Shown piece after piece: positions 1 to 7,686 of a stretch of DNA of 31,502 bases. Position numbers and translations under genes: made by a program. The DNA lies in NCBI GenBank assembly GCA_016208205.1, contig JACQYP010000097.1, forward strand, positions 1-31,502, read 5' to 3'. Below the pieces are notes generated by a model. It saw only the letters and a list, made by a program, of their open reading frames with translations. It had not been told where the DNA came from and searched no databases. This DNA is from Candidatus Desantisiibacteriota bacterium. Lineage in GTDB: Bacteria; UBA9089; CG2-30-40-21. Position 1 is the first letter of the stretch. Each line of letters starts with the position of its first letter.

Positions 1-139
1 TGGCTACTGTAAAATGAGAAATGTGAAATGAAAGAACTTAAGAAGAATGCTCAAACCATGCAAAATACACTAATTTTCAATTTTTCATTATCCATTTTAC
101 AGTTTACAGTTATTCATAATGAAAAACTTGAACATCGAG
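1..139. mobile_element. Second copy of the MITE-like element, cut by the window edge
   Basis: Positions 1-139 match 15149-15287 with only a few differences and end in the same 18-bp terminal repeat, AAAAACTTGAACATCGAG (122-139). The left end lies outside the window. The right end is 2 bp from the accD stop codon. Confidence 0.85.
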
Positions 140-141
140 TA

Positions 142-978
142 TTATCTCAGCATTTTTAATGTATTAGCCAGCGTAGCCTTCATTTCCTTTCGTGGGACAA
201 TCATATCAAGTAATCCATGTTCAAGTAAAAACTCAGACCGTTGGAAGCCTTCAGGCAGCTTTTGTCCAATGGTTTGCTCAATTACCCTTGGACCTGCAAA
301 ACAGATCAAAGCCTTTGGTTCAGCAATGATAATATCGGCTAAGGTAGCAAAACTGGCTGTTACTCCACCGGTTGTAGGATGTGTCAAAACCGAGATATAT
401 GGTATCCCTGCCTCAGATAGTCTGGCAATAGAGGCTGAGGTTTTTGCCATTTGCATCAAAGACATTGTCCCTTCCTGCATCCTTGCCCCGCCAGAGGCAC
501 AAAATATCACTAAGGGGATATTTTCTTTAATGCACTCGTTCACTGCTAAGGCTATTTTTTCGCCCATCACAGATCCCATACTTCCACCCATAAAATCAAA
601 ACAAAGCATTCCAACAATAACCCTGTACCCTTGAATACTTCCCTTAACCGTAATAATGGCATCTGAAAATCCTGTCTTTTTTTGAGCATCTTCTAACCGC
701 TCGGAATAAGCCTTGCTGTCTACAAACTTAAGGAAATCCACAGATTTAATTCCCTGATTAAATTCTTCAACTCCTTCATCCATAATAAGTTGTAATCGTT
801 CTTTGACCCCGAGTCTGGAATGATAGTTACATTCCGGACAGACCATCTGGCTTGCATGCCAGTCTTTTTTATAGATAAGCTCGCCGCATTCATCACACTT
901 TATCCATAACCCTTCCGGCGTTTCTATTCTTTTCTTGGGCAAAGGAATAGTGGCATATTTCGGTTTTCTGAAAAGCAT
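142..978 (-). CDS. accD: Acetyl-CoA carboxylase carboxyltransferase subunit beta
   Basis: The 278-residue product matches AccD over its full usual length. With AccA it forms the carboxyltransferase that moves the carboxyl group from carboxybiotin to acetyl-CoA, giving malonyl-CoA for fatty acid synthesis in the cytoplasm. The N-terminus has the four-cysteine zinc ribbon (CDEC at about 28-31, CPEC at about 47-50). The crotonase-like core has the GGSMGSVMGEK and ASGGARMQEG stretches of the acyl-CoA and carboxybiotin sites. The start has a clean AAGGAG ribosome site and lies downstream of a TTGACA-N17-TAGTAT promoter. accA is not adjacent here. The stop codon lies 2 bp from the end of a dispersed element with an 18-bp terminal repeat. 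Confidence 0.96.
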   Translation of the reverse strand: MLFRKPKYATIPLPKKRIETPEGLWIKCDECGELIYKKDWHASQMVCPECNYHSRLGVKERLQLIMDEGVEEFNQGIKSVDFLKFVDSKAYSERLEDAQKKTGFSDAIITVKGSIQGYRVIVGMLCFDFMGGSMGSVMGEKIALAVNECIKENIPLVIFCASGGARMQEGTMSLMQMAKTSASIARLSEAGIPYISVLTHPTTGGVTASFATLADIIIAEPKALICFAGPRVIEQTIGQKLPEGFQRSEFLLEHGLLDMIVPRKEMKATLANTLKMLR

Positions 979-983
979 TATTT

Positions 984-1077
984 TCTCCTTATACAGAATG
1001 CAGGAGTCAGAATACAGAATGTTTTCACTCCTGTATTCTGTATTCTGTATTCTGTATTCTGTATTCTGTATTCTGAT
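984..1077. repeat. TATTCTG heptamer inverted repeat
   Basis: About six tandem copies of the 7-mer TATTCTG occupy roughly 1033-1077. A reverse-complement arm (CAGAATACAGAATG) lies at about 1008-1021. The transcript can fold back into a long stem. Close relatives occur at 4711-4766, 13617-13691 and 26022-26111. It lies in the accD 5' leader. Confidence 0.9.
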
Positions 1078-1080
1078 TAT

Positions 1081-1109
1081 ATACTATCATCTTATTAGAA
1101 AATTGTCAA
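1081..1109 (-). promoter_or_regulatory. Sigma70-like promoter for accD
   Basis: On the minus strand TTGACA (1104-1109) is followed after exactly 17 bp by TAGTAT (1081-1086). The transcript would then cross the TATTCTG heptamer repeat before reaching accD. The element is read directly; activity is inferred. Confidence 0.6.
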
Positions 1110-1120
1110 TAAGAATTTTC

Positions 1121-1149
1121 TTGACTTATCGTAACTTTCAGTGTAAAAT
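1121..1149 (+). promoter_or_regulatory. Sigma70-like promoter for the Nudix gene
   Basis: TTGACT (1121-1126), 17-bp spacer, TAAAAT (1144-1149). The predicted transcription start is about 1156, only a few bases before the ATG at 1160, so the mRNA would be nearly leaderless. Confidence 0.65.
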
Positions 1150-1159
1150 CTAAGTTATT

Positions 1160-1561
1160 ATGAAAGAATATAAAAATCCTCTCCCAACTGCAGATATAAT
1201 TATTGAAATACAGGATAGGGGCATTGTCTTGATCAAGAGAAAAAACCCACCCTATGGCTGGGCAATCCCTGGTGGATTTGTAGAGTATGGGGAAAGTATG
1301 GAGCAGACGGCTGTAAGAGAGGCAAAGGAGGAAACAGGGCTTGATGTGAACCTTATCTACCAGCTTCATACATACTCTGCCCCTGACCGTGACCCGAGAC
1401 ATCATACCATTACAACGGTGTTTGTGGCTCAGGCAGACGGAGAGCCTATGGCAGACGATGATGCAGCAGATGTTGGAATATTTGGGGAAGATAATCTTCC
1501 CTGTGATATTGCCTTTGATCATCGAAGGATTTTAGCAGATTATTTCGAGCTATACAAATAG
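1160..1561 (+). CDS. Nudix hydrolase, ADP-ribose pyrophosphatase-like
   Basis: The 133-residue protein carries a complete Nudix box from G39 to L61 (G-x5-E-x7-REAKEETGL), with E57/E58 as the metal-binding glutamates. Such enzymes cleave nucleoside diphosphates linked to another group. The short single-domain architecture and the [14 protein letters not shown] segment resemble ADP-ribose pyrophosphatase or MutT-like members, but the substrate cannot be read from the sequence. No ribosome binding site precedes the ATG. A strong promoter ends about 10 bp upstream, which suggests a leaderless message. It stands alone between accD (divergent) and rplI, with a long repeat-filled gap after it. Confidence 0.9.
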   Translation: MKEYKNPLPTADIIIEIQDRGIVLIKRKNPPYGWAIPGGFVEYGESMEQTAVREAKEETGLDVNLIYQLHTYSAPDRDPRHHTITTVFVAQADGEPMADDDAADVGIFGEDNLPCDIAFDHRRILADYFELYK

Positions 1562-1942
1562 AAATTCACCACAGAGACACGGAGAAATAAAAAAATAAAG
1601 ATTTTACCACAAAGATCACCAAGAATTCACAAAGGACACAAAGAAAGCCTCTGAGAACTTTGTGCCTTCTTTGTGTCCTTTGTGGTAAAAAAATCGTAAC
1701 CGTTCACAGTGGATAGATACAAAAGAACAGAACACATTGTCATTCCTGCGTATGCAGGAATCTCTCTTATGCCCGTGGAGACCAAAAGGAAGGGTTAGGA
1801 CAGATTCCTGCAGGAGTTTACCCCGTACTTGATACGGGGCAGGAATGACAATGACGCACAGGAATGACAGCAATATACGGTGTCAGTTCAGAACCGACAA
1901 CCGTGAACGGTTACAAAAAATCTTCAAGGAGGTTGCCAGAAA
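1562..1942. repeat. Repeat-filled gap: three nested inverted repeats
   Basis: No gene is supported here. An 18-bp perfect stem (1628-1645 with 1667-1684, CACAAAGGACACAAAGAA) is followed by a larger foldback. Its outer arms are GTAACCGTTCAC (1696-1707) and GTGAACGGTTAC (1903-1914), and its inner arms are TTGTCATTCCTGC (1737-1749) and GCAGGAATGACAA (1839-1851). The inner element contains a further small palindrome around CCTGC/GCAGG. These look like mobile non-coding palindromes inserted into one another. Confidence 0.85.
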
Positions 1943-2392
1943 ATGTCCGTACAACAAGTAATCTTAAAAAAGGATGTCCCTGGTCTTGGAAAGGCTGGGG
2001 ATGTAAAAACAGTAGCTGAGGGTTATGCTAAAAATTTTCTATTTCCAAAGGATCTGGTCATGCCGGCTACAGCAGGTAATATCAAATCTCTTGAGGATAA
2101 AAAGAAACATGTTGCCTCTCTTGCAGCCCAGGAAAAGACAACAGCCATGGATTTTGCGAAAAGCTTAAAAGAGATTACCCTTACTGTGAAAAAGAAGGCT
2201 GGTGAAGGAGAAAAGCTTTTTGGGTCAGTAACTACTGATGATATTGTCAATGCCTTGATGCGGCATAAACTGAAGGTAGAAAAAAAGATGATCAGCCATG
2301 ACCCTATAAAATCGCTGGGAGAGCATACTGTAAACATTAAGCTTTATCAGGGAATATCAGCAACGGTTAAGATTATGGTGGAAAGGGAGTAA
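1943..2392 (+). CDS. rplI: 50S ribosomal protein L9
   Basis: At 149 residues this is the normal L9 length. It opens with the conserved rRNA-binding N-domain (VILKKDVPGLGKAGDVKTVA, then the EGYAKNFLFPKDLVMPAT signature), followed by the charged connecting helix and the C-domain with KLFGSVT and the IKSLGEHTV strand. L9 binds 23S rRNA near the L1 stalk and projects from the 50S subunit. An AAGGAGG site at 1926-1932 sets the start. dnaB follows after 85 bp, a common bacterial arrangement, so the two are probably co-transcribed. Confidence 0.97.
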   Translation: MSVQQVILKKDVPGLGKAGDVKTVAEGYAKNFLFPKDLVMPATAGNIKSLEDKKKHVASLAAQEKTTAMDFAKSLKEITLTVKKKAGEGEKLFGSVTTDDIVNALMRHKLKVEKKMISHDPIKSLGEHTVNIKLYQGISATVKIMVERE

Positions 2393-2429
2393 TCTTTGTA
2401 AATAATTGCAAATCTGTTCTATTTTTTCA

Positions 2430-2464
2430 AATTCGCAATTCGCGATTCGCGATTCGCGATTCGT
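2430..2464. repeat. ATTCGCG heptamer tandem repeat
   Basis: About four to five units of ATTCGCG/ATTCGCA run through the rplI-dnaB gap and end 5 bp before the dnaB ribosome site. This is the only heptamer cluster in the window without a clear inverted arm, although GAATCGCGAATT-type sequence is partly self-complementary. Confidence 0.8.
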
Positions 2465-2477
2465 AAGGAGTAACCAT

Positions 2478-3809
2478 ATGCCAATAGAAAAAATACCGCC
2501 TCAATCAATAGATGCAGAGATGTCTGTGCTTGGTGCTATGCTTATGGATAAGGATGCCATTGGCAGTGCTGTGGAAGCACTTGAGGATGACTATTTTTAT
2601 CGGGACACGCATCGGAAGATATATCAAGCCATTATCTCACTTTATGAGAAAAATGAACCTGTGGATATTGTTACCATTTCAGAGCAATTGCAACGCAATA
2701 ATGATCTGGCATCTGTGGGTGGTGCGGTTTATCTGACCACACTCTTAAATAGCGTTCCAACCGCAGCAAACATAGAGTATTACGCTAAGATTGTTCAGGA
2801 CAAGGCATTATTGCGAAAGCTGATAAATGTTGCTACAGGCATTGTCTCTCTGGGGTATGAGGCTGGGGATGATGTTTCTTTGATACTTGATCAGGCTGAA
2901 CGGATGATATTTGATGTTGTTCAGAAGAAAATAACCCGCGAGTTTGTTCCGCTTGAAGCCATACTTCATGACAGCTTTGAGATGATTGAAAAACTTTATA
3001 AGCGAAAGGAGCATGTTACCGGTGTGCCGAGTGGTTTTGTTGATCTGGATAAATACACCTCAGGATTTCAACCATCTGACCTCATAATTATTGCAGGCAG
3101 AACATCTATGGGAAAAACAAGCTTTGCCCTTAATGTAGCCATGAATGCTGCCATAAAGGCAAAGGTACCGGCAGGGATATTCAGCTTAGAGATGAGCAAA
3201 GAGCAATTGGTGCAAAGGGTATTGTGTGCTGAGGCAAAGGTTGATGCCAATAAGCTTCGCACAGGGTACCTGAGTGAGTCTGATTGGCCAAAACTAACAA
3301 CCGCAGCCGGGGTATTAGCCGAGGCACCTATCTATATTGATGATACCCCTTCTCTTTCCGTTCTTGAGATACGGGCAAAGGCTCGCCGACTTAAGGCAAG
3401 GCATGATATTGGATTGATTATCATAGATTATCTTCAGTTAGCCAGAGGAACAACAACCCGTGGTGATAACAGACAACAAGAGGTCTCTGAAATCTCCAGA
3501 TCATTAAAGGCATTGGCCCGAGAGGTAAGCGTGCCGGTTATTGCCCTATCCCAACTCTCACGGGCACCAGAGGCAAGAACAGACAAAAGACCCATGCTCT
3601 CAGACCTCAGGGAGTCTGGAGCTATTGAACAAGATGCTGATTTGGTGATGTTTGTTTATCGGGAAGAGTATTACAAGCCAACAGAAGAGAATCAGGGTAT
3701 TGCTGAAATCATCATTGGAAAGCAAAGGAATGGACCTACAGGCACAGTAAAATTGGCATTCATAAATCGCTTTACCAGATTTGAAAACTTAGAAAGGGTG
3801 GAAGAGTAG
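2478..3809 (+). CDS. dnaB: Replicative DNA helicase DnaB
   Basis: The 443-residue protein is full-length DnaB, with no intein. The N-terminal helical domain begins PPQSIDAEMSVLGAML. The RecA-like C-terminal domain has Walker A GRTSMGKT (207-214), Walker B ending at D317 in LIIIDYLQL, and the later SQLSRAPEAR and DLRESGAIEQDAD motifs. It forms the hexamer that unwinds DNA at the replication fork and binds DnaG through its N-domain. The start at 2478 is chosen over an ATG at 2406: it has a TAAGGAG site at 2464-2470 and matches the family N-terminus, while the upstream stretch is repeat sequence. Confidence 0.97.
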   Translation: MPIEKIPPQSIDAEMSVLGAMLMDKDAIGSAVEALEDDYFYRDTHRKIYQAIISLYEKNEPVDIVTISEQLQRNNDLASVGGAVYLTTLLNSVPTAANIEYYAKIVQDKALLRKLINVATGIVSLGYEAGDDVSLILDQAERMIFDVVQKKITREFVPLEAILHDSFEMIEKLYKRKEHVTGVPSGFVDLDKYTSGFQPSDLIIIAGRTSMGKTSFALNVAMNAAIKAKVPAGIFSLEMSKEQLVQRVLCAEAKVDANKLRTGYLSESDWPKLTTAAGVLAEAPIYIDDTPSLSVLEIRAKARRLKARHDIGLIIIDYLQLARGTTTRGDNRQQEVSEISRSLKALAREVSVPVIALSQLSRAPEARTDKRPMLSDLRESGAIEQDADLVMFVYREEYYKPTEENQGIAEIIIGKQRNGPTGTVKLAFINRFTRFENLERVEE

Positions 3810-3812
3810 ATA

Positions 3813-3906
3813 GTAGGTTGTAAGTTCAGGAAGTTGTAGGTTGAAGAGATATTATGCATAACATCCTAAACTTACAACCTACAACCTACAACTCACAACT
3901 TACAAC
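3813..3906. repeat. ACAACCT heptamer inverted repeat
   Basis: A left arm GTAGGTTGTAAGTT (3813-3826) pairs perfectly with AACTTACAACCTAC (3869-3882). The right side continues as tandem 7-mers (ACAACCT, ACAACTC, ACAACTT) to about 3906. It begins 3 bp after the dnaB stop and fills the gap to mlaE. Confidence 0.9.
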
Positions 3907-3931
3907 ACCCTGAAATAAGAGTGAGGTATTT

Positions 3932-4702
3932 ATGGGATATTTGGTTGAACGAACCCTAAAAAAAATAATTGCCGGATTAGATGAATTGGGACGAATGGCT
4001 TCCCTCCTTCAACAAATCATTGTTCAGGGAGCAAAAAGACCATTTAATACCAGGCATTTTGTCCAACAACTTGTTAAGATTGGAGTAGATACCCTGCCCA
4101 TAGTGAGTCTGATGTCTATATTTGTGGGTATGGTTCTTGGGTATCTGGCATACCTTCAGTTTAAGATAGTAGAGATGGAAATGTATACCGGCAGCCTTGT
4201 AGCAGCAACCCTGACCATGGAACTGGGACCGGTTCTGACTGCTATCATTGTTTCAGGAAGGATTGGTTCATCTACGGCTGCAGAGATAGGAACTATGAAG
4301 GTTACGGAACAAATAGATGCCTTGCGAACCATGGCTACAGACCCAATTAAATACCTGGCTGTTCCCAGATTCTATGCAGCATTGATTATGCTTCCGATAC
4401 TGACCGTATTTGCCGATATTATCGGTATGTTTGGCGGATACATGATTGGGGTCTGGAAGTTTGGGATACAGCATCAGATATATATCCAGAAAAGCATAGA
4501 TTTTTTGGACCCTATTGATATTATAAATGGGTTGGTAAAAACTATTATCTTTGGCGGATTGATGATTACCATCAGCTGTTACAAGGGATTTACTGCCAGC
4601 GGCGGGGCAGAGGGCGTAGGACAAGCCACTACCTCTGCGGTTGTGCTTTCGATCATGACCGTGCTTGTTTCGGATTATTTACTAACAATGATATTGTATT
4701 AG
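3932..4702 (+). CDS. mlaE: MlaE-family ABC transporter permease
   Basis: The 256-residue multi-spanning protein matches the MlaE permease family. The signature region is MELGPVLTAIIVSGRIGSSTAAEIGTMKVTEQIDALRTM (about 96-134), preceded by the VGMVLGYLAYLQF membrane segment and followed by three or four more hydrophobic stretches. In Mla/MCE systems two copies of this subunit form the inner-membrane channel for phospholipid movement between inner and outer membranes. The next genes encode the matching ATPase and MCE-domain protein, so this is a complete core transporter. A GAGTGAGG-like ribosome site precedes the ATG. Confidence 0.94.
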   Translation: MGYLVERTLKKIIAGLDELGRMASLLQQIIVQGAKRPFNTRHFVQQLVKIGVDTLPIVSLMSIFVGMVLGYLAYLQFKIVEMEMYTGSLVAATLTMELGPVLTAIIVSGRIGSSTAAEIGTMKVTEQIDALRTMATDPIKYLAVPRFYAALIMLPILTVFADIIGMFGGYMIGVWKFGIQHQIYIQKSIDFLDPIDIINGLVKTIIFGGLMITISCYKGFTASGGAEGVGQATTSAVVLSIMTVLVSDYLLTMILY

Positions 4703-4710
4703 ATGAATAG

Positions 4711-4766
4711 AAGTCAGGAGTCAGAATTATAGGGGATTATCTCTGTATTCTGTATTCTGTATTCTG
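4711..4766. repeat. TATTCTG heptamer repeat with CAGGAGTCAG arm
   Basis: CAGGAGTCAGAATTATAGG, then GATTATCTCTGTATTCTGTATTCTGTATTCTG. The stretch from 4711 is the reverse complement of 13620-13670, so it is the same element in opposite orientation. Confidence 0.88.
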
Positions 4767-4800
4767 GCTTCTATCTTGCTATTCAAGGAAGTGACAGCAT

Positions 4801-5547
4801 ATGATTACCATTACTGATGTATGGAAGGGTTTTGGTCCTAACAAGGTGTTAAAGGGTGTAACCCTGAAAATAGAAAAAAGCGAGACAATGGTTATTATTG
4901 GAAGAAGTGGGTGCGGGAAGAGCGTCCTCTTAAAGCATATCATTGGCTTGATGAAGCCTGAACGGGGGAAGATAGAGATATTTAACAATGATATTACCCG
5001 AATGAATGAACAGGGTATGCAGACAATCAGAAAAAGGTTTGGAATGCTGTTTCAAGGGGCAGCCCTTTTTGATTCCTTGAATGTGGCAGAGAATGTAGGC
5101 TTTTTTTTATTTGAGCATACGAATATGAAAAAAAACGAAATAATGAGGATAATTTCAGAAAAGTTGAAATTAGTTGGGTTGTCAGGCGTTGAGCATCTGA
5201 TGCCTTCAGACTTAAGCGGCGGAATGAGAAAACGAGTAGGACTGGCAAGGGCAATAGCTGCTGCACCTGAAATTATTCTCTATGATGAGCCAACCACAGG
5301 GCTTGACCCAATCCTTGCTGCTAATATTAATAAGTTGATCAAGGAATTACAAACTAAACTTTCTTTAACATCTATAGTCGTAACCCATGATATGACTTCA
5401 GCCTACGCCATTGCCGACCGTATTGCTATGATCTATGATGGAAAGATTATTGAGATTGGGACACCTGAGGAGATAAGAAATACCCATAACCCTGTTGTTC
5501 AGCAGTTTATTACTGGAAGTGCTGAGGGACCAATTGTTAGTGATTAG
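4801..5547 (+). CDS. mlaF: MlaF-family ABC transporter ATP-binding protein
   Basis: This 248-residue ABC ATPase has Walker A GRSGCGKS (34-41), a Q-loop at LFQGAALFDSL (Q85), the signature LSGGM (138-142), Walker B IILYDEP (158-164) and the H-loop in VVTHDM. The GAALFDSLNVAENV and LSGGMRKRVGLARAIA wording is typical of MlaF rather than of nutrient importers. It powers the MlaE permease from the cytoplasm. It is the middle gene of mlaE-mlaF-mlaD. The gaps on both sides are filled with palindromic repeats instead of the tight spacing usual in this operon. Confidence 0.95.
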   Translation: MITITDVWKGFGPNKVLKGVTLKIEKSETMVIIGRSGCGKSVLLKHIIGLMKPERGKIEIFNNDITRMNEQGMQTIRKRFGMLFQGAALFDSLNVAENVGFFLFEHTNMKKNEIMRIISEKLKLVGLSGVEHLMPSDLSGGMRKRVGLARAIAAAPEIILYDEPTTGLDPILAANINKLIKELQTKLSLTSIVVTHDMTSAYAIADRIAMIYDGKIIEIGTPEEIRNTHNPVVQQFITGSAEGPIVSD

Positions 5548-5569
5548 TTGTTATAGGCTGTAGGTATTT

Positions 5570-5693
5570 AGACTGTAGGCTGTTAGGAAAATAAAGGAGA
5601 GAGTAGTAGTGTCCGTTTCCCAAACGGACAGATGAGGGCTTTACCCGACACTTGAGAGTTGACACAACACTACAGCCTAACAGCCTACAGTCT
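5570..5693. repeat. TAGGCTG-type foldback enclosing a GTCCGTTT palindrome
   Basis: The outer arms AGACTGTAGGCTGTTAGG (5570-5587) and CCTAACAGCCTACAGTCT (5676-5693) are perfect 18-bp inverted copies with roughly 7-bp internal periodicity. A separate palindrome, GTCCGTTTCCCAAACGGAC (5611-5629), sits in the loop, which suggests one element inserted into another. Related arms occur at 10442-10542 and 30489-30576. Confidence 0.9.
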
Positions 5694-5721
5694 AATAGCC
5701 TAAATAAAGGAGACAAAAAAT

Positions 5722-6696
5722 ATGCACCAGGAATTAAAGATAGGAATATTAGTTGCCGCAGCTATTGTTATTGCCGGGATAATGATTACCCTTGCCGGAG
5801 GAAGGAGTTTTTACCGTCAGGGGTATCAGATACGGGTGCATTTTGATTATATTAGCGGATTAGATACCGGGGCACCGGTAAGATTAGCAGGTATGGAGAT
5901 TGGAGAGGTACGGGATTTACAATTGATCGACAATAAAATTGAGGCTACTATCTGGGTAGAATCAAGTGCCAAAATTCATTCTGATGCAAGGGTAACCATA
6001 AACTCTCTCGGAATTATAGGTGAAAAATACATAGAGATTACCCTGGGGAAAAAGGGAAGATTATTAAAGAATGGTGATTCTTTAATTGGAGAGAACCCCG
6101 TCAATGTGGAAGAAGTTTTGATGCGTGGTGAAAGGATAGTAAAAATGCTGGATTATCAGGTGAAATTTTTAGAAAGGCTAATGTTTAATAGCCAGATTCC
6201 ATGGGATGCAATAGCGGATATTGTTCGCAATGTGTCAGAGATTACAAAAGATACAAACAACTTAATAAAAACTAATAAGGATGATGTTACCTCAAGTATT
6301 CAGAACTTTAACAAACTTTCTACTACACTGGAAAAAACAGTAGATGAAAATAAAGATGAATTGCGAAATGTGACCGGAGAGCTCAAAAAGGCAACAAAGA
6401 ATCTGAATGCTGCTGTTCTCAATACAGAAAAGAATCTGAATACTGCTATTCTCAATACAGACAAGGGACTAAGTAAAAGCCTTACAGAATTTTCCACCGC
6501 TGCCTCAAACTTCTCTAATATCTGTAAAAAGATTGATGAAGGAAACGGCAGCCTCGGAAGAATAATAAAGGATAGGAAAATAGCTGATGACCTGTCGGAA
6601 ACAACCAATAATCTTAAGCTGTTGAGTGAAGACCTGAGGCAGCATCCATGGAAAATAATACAACCGAAAAAAGAGGAGAAACAACCGAAAAGGTAG
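5722..6696 (+). CDS. mlaD: MlaD/MCE-domain substrate-binding protein
   Basis: The 324-residue protein has one N-terminal membrane anchor (about 7-26). An MCE domain follows (about 38-115), with the YISGLDTGAPVRLAGMEIGEV and GEKYIEITLG motifs. The long C-terminal helical region is likely coiled-coil. Family members form periplasmic rings that carry lipid to or from the MlaEF complex. Residues near 230-255 hold a tandem 11-residue duplication (NLNAAVLNTEK / NLNTAILNTDK). A GGAG ribosome site precedes ATG 5722. The TAG stop is the TAG of a GTAGGGG repeat border, so the native C-terminus may have been altered. Confidence 0.93.
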   Translation: MHQELKIGILVAAAIVIAGIMITLAGGRSFYRQGYQIRVHFDYISGLDTGAPVRLAGMEIGEVRDLQLIDNKIEATIWVESSAKIHSDARVTINSLGIIGEKYIEITLGKKGRLLKNGDSLIGENPVNVEEVLMRGERIVKMLDYQVKFLERLMFNSQIPWDAIADIVRNVSEITKDTNNLIKTNKDDVTSSIQNFNKLSTTLEKTVDENKDELRNVTGELKKATKNLNAAVLNTEKNLNTAILNTDKGLSKSLTEFSTAASNFSNICKKIDEGNGSLGRIIKDRKIADDLSETTNNLKLLSEDLRQHPWKIIQPKKEEKQPKR

Positions 6697-6830
6697 GGGC
6701 AACCCCCCGTGGTTGCCCATGTGTGGCTGCCCCATATGCTGTTGCCTGAAGAATATAGGAGGCTGCATATCAGGGCAGGCACAGGGGCCTGCCCCTACGA
6801 CATTGCCCCATATGCTGTTGCCCAAAGAAC
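6692..6830. repeat. GTAGGGGCAACC-type repeat cluster
   Basis: The gap holds GTAGGGGCAACC...GGTTGCCC, then two copies of GCCCCATATGCTGTTGCC (about 6730-6748 and 6804-6822), and between them CAGGGGCCTGCCCCTACG. The first border overlaps the mlaD stop codon. The same GGGGCAA/TTGCCCC motif recurs at 23481-23570 and, in part, at 29524-29575. Confidence 0.85.
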
Positions 6831-6851
6831 AGAGGAGGGTATTGCTTACAA

Positions 6852-7499
6852 ATGGAAAAAATTTTACTGGAAATCTACGATAGCCTATACAAGGAATTTG
6901 GCTCACGACATTGGTGGCCGGGTGAAACGCCGTTTGAGGTGTCTATTGGGGCAATTCTTACCCAGAACACGGCATGGACAAATGTGGAGAAGGCAATCAA
7001 TAGGTTAAAGGAACATAATCTGCTTTCTCCTGAATGTATCAGGGATATTGATATTAACCTGCTTGGTGAAATGATCCGTTCCTCTGGGTATTACAATCAA
7101 AAGGCAAAAAAACTGAAGGCATTTATCAATTTTCTGTTCTCAAAATATGAGGGCAGCATGGAGAAGATGGCTGAGACAGAGATGTGGACATTGAGACATG
7201 AACTCTTGCAGATAAATGGTATCGGCATGGAAACCGCTGATTCCATTCTCCTTTATGCTTGCTACAAACCCATCTTTGTTGTGGATGCCTATACTATTCG
7301 ATTTCTTAGCCGTCATAAGCTTATTAAAGAGAATGAGACAAGCTATACTCATATTCAAAAGCTATTTATGAACAATCTGCCGACTGATGTAACTGTCTAC
7401 AATGAATACCACGCCCTGATTGTCCAGTTGGGTAAGGAGCTGTGCAGCAAAACAAATCCGAGGTGTGATCATTGCCCGCTTTCTTTTTTGACAGGATGA
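6852..7499 (+). CDS. Endonuclease III-related DNA glycosylase (HhH-GPD), altered C-terminus
   Basis: The 215-residue HhH-GPD protein has the ILTQNTAWTNVEKAI helix near 35-49, the helix-hairpin-helix INGIGMETADSI (121-132) and the catalytic aspartate D145 in VVDAYT. The position of the catalytic lysine of bifunctional endonuclease III holds E127 (GIGMET). This points to a monofunctional glycosylase of the endonuclease III-related group, removing damaged bases without AP-lyase activity. The iron-sulfur cysteines C198, C205 and C208 fit C-x6-C-x2-C, but the fourth position (214) is threonine. The last codons SFLTG and the TGA stop come from a dispersed repeat (TTTTTGACAGGATGAACAG, also at 8996-9014). 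The original C-terminus was probably lost. Confidence 0.88.
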   Translation: MEKILLEIYDSLYKEFGSRHWWPGETPFEVSIGAILTQNTAWTNVEKAINRLKEHNLLSPECIRDIDINLLGEMIRSSGYYNQKAKKLKAFINFLFSKYEGSMEKMAETEMWTLRHELLQINGIGMETADSILLYACYKPIFVVDAYTIRFLSRHKLIKENETSYTHIQKLFMNNLPTDVTVYNEYHALIVQLGKELCSKTNPRCDHCPLSFLTG

Positions 7500-7680
7500 A
7501 CAGATGAAGAGATGATTCTTTAACGCAGAGTTCGCAGAGGAGACGCAAAGGACACAGAGAGAATAAAGATTATTTAACCTCTGCGAACTCTGCGTAATCT
7601 TTGTGTTCTCTGCGTTAAAAAAGTTGCTTGTCGTATTTTTGCAAACTGATTTTCATTGAGTTTATCTTGTTCATCCTGTC
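7485..7680. repeat. Nested inverted repeat at the 3' end of the glycosylase gene
   Basis: The outer arms GACAGGATGAACA (7490-7502) and TGTTCATCCTGTC (7668-7680) enclose an inner perfect 17-bp stem, CGCAGAGTTCGCAGAGG (7524-7540) with CCTCTGCGAACTCTGCG (7578-7594). Further GACACAGAGAGAA/TTCTCTGCG matches add to it. The whole gap between the convergent glycosylase and methyltransferase genes is this structure, so it could also act as a two-way terminator. Confidence 0.85.
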
Positions 7681-7686
7681 TGAATT

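Noticed and set aside
935..1153. Open frame across the TATTCTG array near accD
   Set aside because: Its amino acids are a direct reading of the 7-mer repeat (SVFCILYSVFCIL). There is no ribosome site or homology.
2430..2464. Tandem ATTCGCG as a possible replication-origin or DnaA-type iteron
   Set aside because: The position before dnaB is suggestive. No DnaA boxes are seen, and the unit is one of several unrelated heptamer repeats in the window.
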